A program made the translations under genes and the position numbers. Shown here piece by piece: positions 26,323 to 34,231 of a DNA stretch of 39,944 bases. The DNA lies in NCBI GenBank assembly GCA_020353355.1, contig CP070694.1:5215162-5255105 (forward strand), in the 5' to 3' direction. The stretch comes from Desulfobacterales bacterium. Its GTDB lineage: Bacteria > Desulfobacterota > Desulfobacteria > Desulfobacterales > JAHEIW01. Under the pieces are notes generated by a model. The model made no database searches and was not told where the DNA came from. It saw nothing but the letters and a program-made list of their open reading frames with translations. Every line of letters begins with the position of its first letter. Position 1 is the first letter of the stretch.

Positions 26323-26763
26323 ATGAAGATTGTATCGATCGCAATAAGCAAGAAAAAAGGAACCCGCAAGACGCCCGTGGACGAGATTTTTATATCCAAA
26401 GACCACGGGCTGGAGGGCGATGCCCATGCCGGCAAATGGCATCGCCAGGTGAGTTTATTGGCATCAGAGAGCATTGAAGACGCTCGTCGACAGGGGCTTG
26501 ACGTCACTTTCGGCGACTTTGCCGAAAATATCGCCACCAGCGGTATTGACTGGAAAGCGATCCCCATCGGTACGCGGGTTAAATTAGGCAGCACCGTATT
26601 GGTCGAAATTACGCAAATCGGAAAAGAATGCCACAACAAATGCGCGATCTATTATAAGGCCGGAGATTGTATCATGCCTCGGGAAGGGGTGTTTGCGCGA
26701 GTGCTGGAAGCGGGTAAGATTCGCCGTGGCGATGAGATCCGAATTGTGCAAGAACATGGTTAA
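26323..26763 (+). CDS. MOSC-domain protein
   Basis: 146 residues forming one MOSC (molybdenum cofactor sulfurase C-terminal) domain. Seen: the GLEGDAHAGKWHRQVSLL stretch with HAG, a FAENIATSGIDW segment, LGSTVLVEITQIGKECHNKC, and GVFARVLEAGKIRRGD. The Cys in GKECHNKC aligns with the conserved Cys of stand-alone MOSC proteins of anaerobes. Such domains bind or carry Mo/W cofactor or sulfur. GAGGAAAA precedes the ATG. It sits 5 nt before moeA, so the two likely share a message; the precise role is not known. Confidence 0.88.
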   Translation: MKIVSIAISKKKGTRKTPVDEIFISKDHGLEGDAHAGKWHRQVSLLASESIEDARRQGLDVTFGDFAENIATSGIDWKAIPIGTRVKLGSTVLVEITQIGKECHNKCAIYYKAGDCIMPREGVFARVLEAGKIRRGDEIRIVQEHG

Positions 26764-26768
26764 TTTGC

Positions 26769-28004
26769 ATGCAAACGTTTATCCGCTTTACCGAGGCACT
26801 TGATCTGACCCTTTCGCATGTGCCTGTCGGTGAGACAGAAATCCTGCCTTTAGATCAATTAACCCGAAAAATTCTATCCGAAAATATTGTTTCAAAAGTT
26901 GATTGCCCGTCTATCAGCACTTCCCGCAAAGATGGGTATGCGGTTGTTTCAGCTGATTTGACAAACGCCTCTGAGCAAAATCCTGTGAAATTAGAAATCG
27001 TCGGCCATCTTGTTGCCGGGGATACTTCTGCTCTGGCCATAACCAGCGGTCGGGCAGTTCGAATCACCACCGGCGCGCCGTTACCACAGGGAGCCGATGC
27101 GGTCATCTCCGAAGAATTCTGTCGTTTATCCGGGAATTTGATTTACGCTCGCAAAACGGCTCATTCCGGAACAAATGTGCTTGAAGAGGGCACGGATATC
27201 CGCCAGGGCGAAGCCGTAGCCGAAAAAGGAGAAAAACTATCTCCGGCGTTGATGGGTCTGCTGGCATCCGCCGGCTTGGATGGTGCCCCCGTGCATAAAT
27301 CTCCGAATGTTGCGGTGATTGCCACCGGAGACGAAGTGCTAGCCCCCGGAAAACCGCTTTCCAAAGGCAAGCTCTATGCCAGCAATATGGTGCAACTTTG
27401 CGCATGGCTTGCCTATCTTGATCTGAGCTACACATCAGAACTGGTAAAGGACCGCAAAGAAGATATCCAGTTAGCCATCACAAATCAATTGTCCACTGCA
27501 GATGTATTCTTAACCAGCGGCGGCGCCTGGGGCAGCGAACGGGATTTGATTCTAGATATCGTTGAGGGGTTGAACTGGCAGGGCATTTACCATCGTGTCC
27601 GCATGGGGCCTGGCAAACCGGTGGGCTTCGGCCTGCTGGAAAAAAAGCTTTTTTTTATTTTACCGGGCGGACCGCCTTCCAATGAAATGGCCTTTTTGCA
27701 GCTGGCGCTGCCGGCCTTACTGAAAATGAAAGGTGAACCGACGCTGAGATTTCCCGTTGCACAGGCCCGATTAGCTGAATCGGTTCGGGGACATAAAAAT
27801 TGGACGGATTTCATGCATGCGCGTCTTGAAAAGAGAGAAGATCAACTCGTGGTTCACCCTGCAAAGCTCAAAAGCCGCTTGCAATCCATGGCCCGCAAAC
27901 AAGCCTTGATCATCATCCCCGAAGATCGTGACCAAATATCTGCCGGAGAAACCATAGTTATTCAACTGGTAATCCCGCCGGGGCAATCTTTTTTCTCAAC
28001 CTGA
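26769..28004 (+). CDS. moeA: Molybdopterin molybdenumtransferase MoeA
   Basis: 411 residues. It inserts molybdate (or tungstate) into adenylated molybdopterin. Domain order matches family: an N-terminal lid and linker (LPLDQLTRKILSENI, STSRKDGYAV), TTGAPLPQGADAVI, the MoCF-like domain with VAVIATGDEVLAPG and LTSGGAWGSERDL in place of the usual SGGVSVG, FFILPGGPPSNEMAF, and a C-terminal beta domain. It runs directly after the MOSC gene. Its presence suggests molybdo- or tungsto-enzymes elsewhere in the genome. The SGGAWGSERD variant is a small departure from classical MoeA. Confidence 0.9.
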   Translation: MQTFIRFTEALDLTLSHVPVGETEILPLDQLTRKILSENIVSKVDCPSISTSRKDGYAVVSADLTNASEQNPVKLEIVGHLVAGDTSALAITSGRAVRITTGAPLPQGADAVISEEFCRLSGNLIYARKTAHSGTNVLEEGTDIRQGEAVAEKGEKLSPALMGLLASAGLDGAPVHKSPNVAVIATGDEVLAPGKPLSKGKLYASNMVQLCAWLAYLDLSYTSELVKDRKEDIQLAITNQLSTADVFLTSGGAWGSERDLILDIVEGLNWQGIYHRVRMGPGKPVGFGLLEKKLFFILPGGPPSNEMAFLQLALPALLKMKGEPTLRFPVAQARLAESVRGHKNWTDFMHARLEKREDQLVVHPAKLKSRLQSMARKQALIIIPEDRDQISAGETIVIQLVIPPGQSFFST

Positions 28005-28153
28005 GCTGCGAGCACAATCATCTCTAAATTTATGAAGCCATTCAGCGTATCTGAAAGCGTTGCCGTTTGCAAAAGGGGTTGTTTCGACCTGTGCAATGGT
28101 TATAATCTGCAATCACCCAAGAATTTATCAGTTTATTCTGAAGGATATATATC

Positions 28154-30514
28154 GTGACGCCGGATATCATTCTGATTATATCAATTCTCACCATGGCCGT
28201 GGTTTTACTGATTACCGAATGGATTCCGATGGAAGCGACCGCGCTGCTGTCACTGGGGGCGGTCGCATTGACCGGTCTGGTAAGCCCAATGGAGGCGCTG
28301 TCCGGTTTCAGCAACCCTGCCGTGGTTACGGTATGGGCCGTTTTTATTCTCAGCGGCGGTTTGACTCGCACCGGCGTTGCCAATGCGATCGGAAGTTTCG
28401 TCTTACGGTTGGCTGGCAGTCGTGAGACAACGATGATCATTGTGATCATGACCACGGCCGGCGTATTGTCGGCCGTCATGAACAACGTGGCTGTAGCGGC
28501 TTTGATGCTGCCGGTGGTCATGGATATTGCGCGCCACACCGCAACCCCGCCTTCCAAGTTATTGATGCCCCTGGCCTACGGATCGCTGCTGGGCGGTTTG
28601 ACCACTCAAATCGGAACCCCGCCGAACATTCTTGTCAGTGATGCCTTGCGCGAAGCCGGACTCAAAGCATTTACGTTTTTTGATTTTACGCCGGTCGGCC
28701 TCACCGTGATGTTTAGCGGAATCGCCTTTATGACCTTCATCGGCCGCCATTTGCTGCCCCAACGAGATGTAGCCAAAGAATCCGCAGCCCGCAGGAAGAT
28801 CGACTGGCAAAGCCAGTTTGATCTGCAGGAAAATTTATTTCAAGTCAGAGTCCCCCGCGATTCGATCCTGGTCAACAAAACTCTGACTCAGATCCGATTG
28901 GGATCGGTGTTGGGCTGGAATGTCATCGGCATTACACGCGGTGACCGAACCCTGCTCGCACCGGGCCGGACCGACATGCTGCGCGCCGAAGACCGCTTGA
29001 TCATTGAAGGCCGGATTGAGAGCTTAAACGAGTTGAACAGCTGGCATCAGTTGATTATTGAGGAAAACGGCATCGATCTTTTGGGGCCGTATTCCGGTAA
29101 AATCAGAATCGGTGAAGTTCTATTGCCGGGCAATTCCCGTTATGTCGGCAGCACACTTAATTCCATCGGTTTTCGGGAAAGATTCGGGGCGAACGTGCTG
29201 GCTCTGCGCCATAACCATCACGTAAAACGCACCAACCTGGCCGACGAACCCTTGCAGCGGGGAGATATGCTTCTCATTGCGGGGCCGGCTGATCGTCTCG
29301 AAGAATTTAAAACACTGGCCGGTTTCGAGCAATTCCGTTATGTTCCGCAATCCGAACTGACCGAGATCTACAATCTGCACGAACGGCTGATGGTGATGCA
29401 GGTGCCGCCGCAATCGGCTTTGGTGGGCAAATCCCTGAAAGAAAGCCGTCTGGGGGATGCTCTTGGCAGCCGGGTATTGGGAATCTTGAGGGGCAGCGAT
29501 CCCATCATTATGCCGGAACCCGACGAAGTCCTGCAGACCGGCGACCGGCTGGTGGTCGAGGGGCGCCTTTCTGATTTTGAAATGTTGTGGGGATTGGAAA
29601 AACTGGAGATTGAACGCAGAGCCCAACCCAGTATCGAAAAAATGGTATCCGCAGATGTTGGTCTGGTGGAAGCCATTCTTTCACCGCAGACGGCGTTGGA
29701 AGGAAAGACCCTGCGGCAGATTAATTTCCGTGAAAAATTCGGACTGAATGTGCTAGCTTTGTGGCGCAGAGGGCAGGCCTATCGCTCCAATCTGCGGGAT
29801 GTGGACCTCCGGTTCGGAGACGCACTGCTTCTGCTCGGCCCGCGCAGCAAATTGCAGTTGTTGGGCCGCGAACCTGATTTTATTGTTCTGACCGAAACCG
29901 CCCAGGAGGAGTTGCGCCTGCCAAAAATGAAACTGGCTCTAGTGATTATGGCCGGCATCCTGTTGCCGGTAATTTTGGGCTGGGTGCCGATTTACATTGC
30001 GGCCGTCGTCGGTGCCGCCCTGATGGTGTTGGCCGGCTGCCTCACCATGGAAGAAGCCTACCGGCAGATCGAATGGAAAGCCGTCTTTCTGATCGCCGGC
30101 ATGCTGCCCCTGGGCACCGCTCTGGATAAAACCGGCGCTGCCAAGCTGATTGCTGAAGGGGTTGTGGCCCTGGTGGGACCGTTGGGTCCGAATGCGGTGA
30201 TGCTCGGCCTTGTCGCCCTGACCTTTCTGGCAACCTGCTTTGTACCGACAGCCGCCCTGGTGGTCCTCATGGCACCGATCGTATTGAGCTCGTCGGCCAA
30301 CTTGGGGCTTTCGCCATACGGCCTGATCATGGCCGTCGCCATGGCAGCCTCCGCCAGTTTTACGACCCCTATATCGCATCCGGCCAACATCCTGGTAATG
30401 GGGCCGGGCGGCTATCGTTTTGTGGATTATTTAAAGGTCGGCGGGCTGTTGACCCTGATGATTCTGGTGGTGTTAATGGTTGTGATGCCGGTGTTCTGGC
30501 CGTTGGTACCTTAA
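28154..30514 (+). CDS. SLC13/DASS-type transporter with four RCK_C (TrkA-C) domains
   Basis: 786-residue inner-membrane carrier starting at GTG 28154 with AAGGA (28141-28145) upstream. Membrane segments flank a central soluble part. The first half has MNNVAVAALMLPVVMD and TTQIGTPPNILVSD; the second repeats the theme with TCFVPTAALVVLMAP and TTPISHPANILVMGPGGYRF. The NxxxNILV and TPPN/HPAN motifs identify the SLC13/ArsB-like superfamily. Between about residues 225 and 595 lie four RCK_C copies (ending in LIIEGR, LLIAGP, LVVEGR, LLLLGP), instead of the usual two. It probably carries dicarboxylate, sulfate or another anion with Na+; the soluble domains may gate it. Confidence 0.88.
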   Translation: MTPDIILIISILTMAVVLLITEWIPMEATALLSLGAVALTGLVSPMEALSGFSNPAVVTVWAVFILSGGLTRTGVANAIGSFVLRLAGSRETTMIIVIMTTAGVLSAVMNNVAVAALMLPVVMDIARHTATPPSKLLMPLAYGSLLGGLTTQIGTPPNILVSDALREAGLKAFTFFDFTPVGLTVMFSGIAFMTFIGRHLLPQRDVAKESAARRKIDWQSQFDLQENLFQVRVPRDSILVNKTLTQIRLGSVLGWNVIGITRGDRTLLAPGRTDMLRAEDRLIIEGRIESLNELNSWHQLIIEENGIDLLGPYSGKIRIGEVLLPGNSRYVGSTLNSIGFRERFGANVLALRHNHHVKRTNLADEPLQRGDMLLIAGPADRLEEFKTLAGFEQFRYVPQSELTEIYNLHERLMVMQVPPQSALVGKSLKESRLGDALGSRVLGILRGSDPIIMPEPDEVLQTGDRLVVEGRLSDFEMLWGLEKLEIERRAQPSIEKMVSADVGLVEAILSPQTALEGKTLRQINFREKFGLNVLALWRRGQAYRSNLRDVDLRFGDALLLLGPRSKLQLLGREPDFIVLTETAQEELRLPKMKLALVIMAGILLPVILGWVPIYIAAVVGAALMVLAGCLTMEEAYRQIEWKAVFLIAGMLPLGTALDKTGAAKLIAEGVVALVGPLGPNAVMLGLVALTFLATCFVPTAALVVLMAPIVLSSSANLGLSPYGLIMAVAMAASASFTTPISHPANILVMGPGGYRFVDYLKVGGLLTLMILVVLMVVMPVFWPLVP

Positions 30515-30593
30515 CTGTGACACATTGATGGGTTGAGCCTGATCGACCTGCAATACGTTGCTGGAATAAATAATAAGTGGAGCCCTGTGAGCC

Positions 30594-31340
30594 ATGAAAT
30601 TAAATCATAAAATTTATGATCTGTTTGTTACCAAAGCCCAAACGGTGTATGTCGAGATACTGAGTCTCGGGCTCGGGTATACGGCCGTAACCACCTCCGA
30701 CGGGGGCATCGGATTATCCTACACCCTTTATGAGAACAAAACGTCTTGCATCGTGCTCAACAAACACATCAATTATGAAGGGCGGCCGGCGGTTGAACTC
30801 CTGGATAAAATTACCAGTGCCAACAGTATTGAACGAAGCATGGCGCTGGCAACGGTTAACGCACTCAATTATGATTTCGCGCTGACCCTGCCCGAAGACA
30901 AAGACAACTCCGTCATGTTGGACGCGTTTGAAATCGGTGAAGGCACAAAGGTGGCCATGGTCGGTTTTATTGGACCGCTGGCTCACATCTTTGAGCAGCG
31001 CAAGGCGGTTTTAGAAATTTTGGATTACTCCCGGGGACTCGGTCAAAAGGACGATTTTTACGCAAAACTTGGTAATTGGGCGGATGTCTTGCTGATAACG
31101 TCGACCTCGGTTTTAAACAATACCACGGAGGAAATCCTGGAAAATGTCCATCAGGACGTAAAAACCGTCATGCTGGGACCCAGCACGCCCATGATCGCCG
31201 AGGCTTTCGACCACCTGCCGGTCCACATGCTGGCCGGAACGGTGCCGCTTGACAAAGAGAACATCCTCGGTGCGATTCGTCACGGGATGGGGACGCCGGT
31301 GCTTCAAAAGTTTAGCCGTAAATCTTTTTTAGCCCTGTAA
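30594..31340 (+). CDS. DUF364 Rossmann-like protein (putative heavy-metal chelation domain)
   Basis: 248 residues. The N-terminal enolase-like part (LSLGLGYTAVTTSDGGIGLSYT) is followed by a DUF364 region: GEGTKVAMVGFIGPLAHIFEQR, DVLLITSTSVLNNTTEEIL, VMLGPSTPMIAEAFDHLPVHMLAGTVPLDKENIL. Family members are assigned to metal chelation on structural grounds only and often sit beside metal or corrinoid genes. Here it is followed by a 4Fe-4S protein and a TauE/SafE permease, so the group may form one function. A GTGGAG stretch precedes the ATG. No substrate can be read from sequence. Confidence 0.75.
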   Translation: MKLNHKIYDLFVTKAQTVYVEILSLGLGYTAVTTSDGGIGLSYTLYENKTSCIVLNKHINYEGRPAVELLDKITSANSIERSMALATVNALNYDFALTLPEDKDNSVMLDAFEIGEGTKVAMVGFIGPLAHIFEQRKAVLEILDYSRGLGQKDDFYAKLGNWADVLLITSTSVLNNTTEEILENVHQDVKTVMLGPSTPMIAEAFDHLPVHMLAGTVPLDKENILGAIRHGMGTPVLQKFSRKSFLAL

Positions 31341-31449
31341 GGCATGTTCGCGGCTTCGCCCCAAACCGAATGGTGGACTTTCGCAAAGACGGGTTCGGCA
31401 AAATCCCCGATAAAGAAGAAATCAAAAACTGGATTCTAAAATAGTAAAT

Positions 31450-31974
31450 ATGCTGTTAAAAGGCTACCGAAAAGAAATATTCAGGCCCGCTTGCAATCCC
31501 GGATTTGAATCCGTGCATTGTATCGCCCACCTGGATCAGGATATCTCCGAGGTGCTGCCCTATCTCAACGCGGTCCTCGGGGGCTTTGAATACGTAAAAG
31601 ACCCACCGGCGGTGATATTTCGCTCCCAGGGCAAGTTGATCACCGTTCATGGCCGCAAAATTGCGATGAACGCCCTCAAGGACGACGCCGAGGCCGACAA
31701 GATCCTCGCGTGGCTTAAACGCGAAATCAACGCGGCCTGGGAAAACCGCGCAAGCATCGAACCCAGCTATGAGGGTGCGCCCAAACCCAAAGTCTTTGAA
31801 ATTCTCAAGCTACTGCCCAAGACCAACTGCCGGGAATGCGGAGAGCCCACCTGCATGGTGTTTGCCGCCCGCATGGCCGAGGGCGCAAAAGGCCCTGAGA
31901 ATTGTCCGCCGTTGGGAGCTGAAAACAATCAGCGGCTGGCAGGATACATGAACCAGTTTAAGTTTGACCTTTAA
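31450..31974 (+). CDS. Fe-S domain protein (CO dehydrogenase/acetyl-CoA synthase subunit-like)
   Basis: 174 residues. Residues about 1-110 have no recognised domain. Residues about 115-155 hold a cysteine motif C127-x2-C130-x4-C135-x16-C152 (TNCRECGEPTCMVFAARM, GPENCPPL), the [4Fe-4S] module at the N-terminus of acetyl-CoA-decarbonylase corrinoid subunits. Here it stands as a C-terminal end without a corrinoid or methyl-binding domain. Three other Cys/His (C15, C24, H23) sit near the N-terminus. It follows the DUF364 gene by 109 nt and precedes the TauE/SafE gene by 47 nt. Electron transfer or metal delivery is likely but not shown. Confidence 0.8.
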   Translation: MLLKGYRKEIFRPACNPGFESVHCIAHLDQDISEVLPYLNAVLGGFEYVKDPPAVIFRSQGKLITVHGRKIAMNALKDDAEADKILAWLKREINAAWENRASIEPSYEGAPKPKVFEILKLLPKTNCRECGEPTCMVFAARMAEGAKGPENCPPLGAENNQRLAGYMNQFKFDL

Positions 31975-32021
31975 TGCGGGAGACAAAAGGGATAATGATA
32001 AATATCTAAGGTAGGTGCGCC

Positions 32022-32981
32022 ATGTTTTTTCCCGTGTCCGGGATTGAAGTCAATCCGTTTATTCCGTTGATGGTAGCCTTTTTTGTATCTTTTTTCACGT
32101 CCATGGGCGGTGTCAGCGGTGCATTTTTGCTGTTGCCGTTTCAGGTCAGCGTGCTGGGATACACCACCCCCTCGGTCAGCGCCACCAACCAGGTCTTCAA
32201 CATCGTGGCCATCCCCAGCGGTGTGTACCGCTATATCAAAGAAGGCCGCATGCTCTGGCCCCTGACCCAGGCCGTGATCATCGGCACCCTGCCCGGGGTG
32301 TTCATCGGCGCCTGGCTTCGAATCAGGTATTTGCCCGATCCCAATAATTTCAAATTTTTCGCCGGCTTGGTGCTGTTATACATCGGCTCGCGGCTGCTGC
32401 TAGATATCGTAAAACATAAAGACAAACCAAAGTCCAAAGATGCTGGGACCGCCTCGGCCCTATCCCATCGGGTGACCGTAACGGCCGCGACCATGCGGAC
32501 GGTCGAGTTTGAATACGACGGCGAGCGATTTCGTTTTTCACCCGCATGGGTTTACGGAATCTGCTTTTTGGTGGGTATTGCCGGCGGCATTTACGGGATC
32601 GGCGGCGGGTCCATCGTGGCGCCTTTTTTTGTGACCATCATCGGTCTGCCGGTCTACACGGTAGCCGGGGCCGCCCTGATGGGAACCTTCATCACATCGG
32701 TGGCCGGGGTGGTTTTCTATCACCTGCTGGCCCTGTTGCATCCGGAGATACGCATTGCGCCGGACTGGCTGTTGGGGATTTTATTCGGTCTGGGAGGATT
32801 TCTCGGCATGTATGTCGGTGCCCGCACCCAGAAGCATGTTCCGGCTCGCCTTATCAAAGGTATCTTGTGTGCGTGTGTGCTGTTTGTGGCTGGAAAATAT
32901 GTTTTTGATTTTTTTTTTAACAGCGTTTCAATTTTAGAATTATTTCCATACATCTCATTTACCGGCAAGCTGATTAAATAA
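32022..32981 (+). CDS. TauE/SafE-family anion permease
   Basis: 319-residue inner-membrane protein with about eight hydrophobic segments in two halves. First half: FFVSFFTSMGGVSGAFLLLPF; second half: CFLVGIAGGIYGIGGGSIVAPFF. The repeated Gly-rich GGxxGxGGG-like stretch is the hallmark of TauE/SafE (sulfite, sulfoacetate and related anion export). The region about 130-180 is a soluble loop. Placement after DUF364 and Fe-S genes, and before a TusA-like gene, suggests handling of reduced sulfur or another oxyanion. Confidence 0.88.
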   Translation: MFFPVSGIEVNPFIPLMVAFFVSFFTSMGGVSGAFLLLPFQVSVLGYTTPSVSATNQVFNIVAIPSGVYRYIKEGRMLWPLTQAVIIGTLPGVFIGAWLRIRYLPDPNNFKFFAGLVLLYIGSRLLLDIVKHKDKPKSKDAGTASALSHRVTVTAATMRTVEFEYDGERFRFSPAWVYGICFLVGIAGGIYGIGGGSIVAPFFVTIIGLPVYTVAGAALMGTFITSVAGVVFYHLLALLHPEIRIAPDWLLGILFGLGGFLGMYVGARTQKHVPARLIKGILCACVLFVAGKYVFDFFFNSVSILELFPYISFTGKLIK

Positions 32982-33005
32982 TCCTGAGCCGCTCTAAGAT
33001 TTAGA

Positions 33006-33034
33006 TTGACTAGATTGCTACATTGTGGTAGCAA
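33006..33034 (+). promoter_or_regulatory. Shared TTGAC + inverted-repeat signal, copy C
   Basis: TTGACT (33006-33011), then TTGCTAC-ATTGTG-GTAGCAA (33015-33034), a perfect 7-bp inverted repeat. The opposite-strand core TACCACAATGTAGCA matches copy B at 14 of 15 bases. It lies about 147 nt before the TusA-DUF3343 gene. Confidence 0.6.
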
Positions 33035-33180
33035 AATCTTTGCAATAATATTTCCGCGTTCAATCAAAGTTGCCGAACGTTTTTAGCTGCCGCAGATCCG
33101 GACTTAATATCTATGCTTGAAGAATATTTCGACCGTAACTAATTTGCCAAATAGCACTTCGGTTAAGAGGGGATAGTAAA

Positions 33181-33771
33181 ATGGAAAAGAACGAAAATAT
33201 CATTGATACCAGCGGATATTCCTGTCCGATTACGCTTGCAATGGTATCCAGAAAATTAAAAAGCCTGGATATCGGTGATACGTTGAAGGTTATTTCCGAT
33301 GATCCAGAGTTCAGAAAGCAGATTAAGACCTGGAGCTATGAAACGGGCAATCAACTTGTGGATTTTAAAAAGGAAGAAGATACCCATATCACTCGAATAC
33401 GAAAAGGTTCGGGCTTTAAGAGTGAATCCTTAATGGAGAATATAAAATTTGTGGCATTAGGAATAAAATTACATCTCATTAAAATACTGCTTCAGATAAT
33501 TCCTTTAAAGAAAATTCAATATCTGGTCACTTTCGTATCGGTTGCCGAGGGACTCAGAGCACAGGGATGGCTGAAAGAAAGAGAAATAAAAAATTACACA
33601 CCGCTTCCCGTGCCGAATAACATAACCCGGCATTGCGGATTGGTATTCGGATTCAATAAGAAGAGTGATGCCATAAAAATATTTAAGCTCTTAGATAAAA
33701 GTAAATTTGCAGTTGAAGACATATATTTCGAAGATAAAGACAAATCATACAAAATTTTGAATTTTATTTAG
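33181..33771 (+). CDS. TusA-DUF3343 fusion (candidate sulfur or selenium carrier)
   Basis: 196 residues. N-terminus (about 7-75): TusA/SirA-like, with the active Cys15 in SGYSCPITLAMV; the usual CPxP is CPIT here. A linker (about 80-110) with a hydrophobic stretch is followed by a DUF3343 domain (about 113-190): QYLVTFVSVAEGLRAQGWL and C152 in RHCGLVFGFNK. TusA proteins relay sulfur as persulfide; DUF3343 is a putative Se/S carrier. The fusion recalls YedF, where TusA is joined to a different domain. Its promoter region carries signal copy C. A selenium link is attractive given the selenoprotein in this window, but not shown. Confidence 0.8.
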   Translation: MEKNENIIDTSGYSCPITLAMVSRKLKSLDIGDTLKVISDDPEFRKQIKTWSYETGNQLVDFKKEEDTHITRIRKGSGFKSESLMENIKFVALGIKLHLIKILLQIIPLKKIQYLVTFVSVAEGLRAQGWLKEREIKNYTPLPVPNNITRHCGLVFGFNKKSDAIKIFKLLDKSKFAVEDIYFEDKDKSYKILNFI

Positions 33772-33818
33772 TTTACAGAACTACATTTCGCTTTTAGCGG
33801 AGTGGTTTAATCGTATGT

Positions 33819-33896
33819 GTCTGTATCGTCTAGTCAGGCCCCGGATCTCCTGTTCTCAGCGGCAAGACCGAGCTTCAAATCCTCTTGGGGACACCA
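33819..33896 (+). pseudogene. Decayed tRNA-Glu(CUC)-like sequence
   Basis: 78 nt fold roughly as a tRNA: acceptor GTCTGTA/TGGGGAC, D arm GTCT/GGAT, anticodon loop TTCTCAG (anticodon CTC, Glu), T loop TTCAAAT, discriminator A and encoded CCA (33894-33896). The TCGTCTAG D-arm start and TTGGGGAC end are typical of tRNA-Glu/Asp. Mismatches: acceptor 5-68, anticodon 28-42, T stem 49-65 and 53-61 (the last normally invariant G-C). It is therefore probably non-functional. Upstream GGAGTGGTTTAATCG (about 33799-33813) resembles a D arm of tRNA-Ser/Leu, suggesting a second fragment. Such tRNA ends are common attachment-site scars, but no integrase is present. Confidence 0.55.
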
Positions 33897-33957
33897 TTGA
33901 AAATGAAAGATCCGCATAAAAAGAAGAAGATCTTGCGCTTTTGTTTGGCGTCTCCTT

Positions 33958-34131
33958 CTAATCCGCTTTAATTCCTTCAGATTCCTGGAAATCAAGCAGC
34001 TCCGGCAGGTAAAATTCCTCATATTTTGCCAGCATGTCTGCCACAACCAGCTGCTTCAAATTTGTCGTCCGGTTTTCAGAAAACTCCAGTTGCTTGAAAT
34101 CAAGAATACTTTTCTCCGTATGGATTAACAT
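33958..34131 (-). CDS. Small unrecognised ORF (57 aa)
   Basis: ATG at 34131 to stop at 33958-33960 gives 57 residues, mostly charged helix (KQLVVADMLAKYEEFYLPELL). There is no ribosome site before the ATG, and I recognise no family. Amino-acid composition looks protein-like, so it may be a remnant of a larger gene rather than random. It sits in a decayed stretch between the tRNA-like sequence and the HD-GYP gene. Confidence 0.25.
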   Translation of the reverse strand: MLIHTEKSILDFKQLEFSENRTTNLKQLVVADMLAKYEEFYLPELLDFQESEGIKAD

Positions 34132-34231
34132 TCGATACTTTATTCGTATTTTGTTATATGTAAATATATGGAGATTTCGATAAAAAATCTTATCTTTAAT
34201 ATTAAATGAGATTCCAAAAGGAGGTATGCCT

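Noticed and set aside
28042-28557. 171-codon minus-strand frame with repeated hydrophobic and Thr/Ile residues
   Set aside because: Antisense to the SLC13 gene start; composition mirrors the membrane-segment codons.
31370-31444. 24-codon ORF (GFGKIPDKEEIKNWILK end)
   Set aside because: Protein-like composition but too short, with no ribosome site; could be the tail of a lost gene between the DUF364 and Fe-S genes.
33021-33045. Possible sigma-54 -24/-12 promoter (TGG...TTGC) at copy C
   Set aside because: Distance between the GG and GC elements is 15 nt instead of 12.
33871-33882. CTTCAAAT resembles the anticodon loop of tRNA-Sec
   Set aside because: In the full fold it is the T loop of a tRNA-Glu-like sequence; no long acceptor/T arm or extra arm of tRNA-Sec is present.
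33834-34046. 70-codon minus-strand ORF
   Set aside because: Overlaps the tRNA-like sequence and another small frame; Arg/Cys-rich with no signature or ribosome site.
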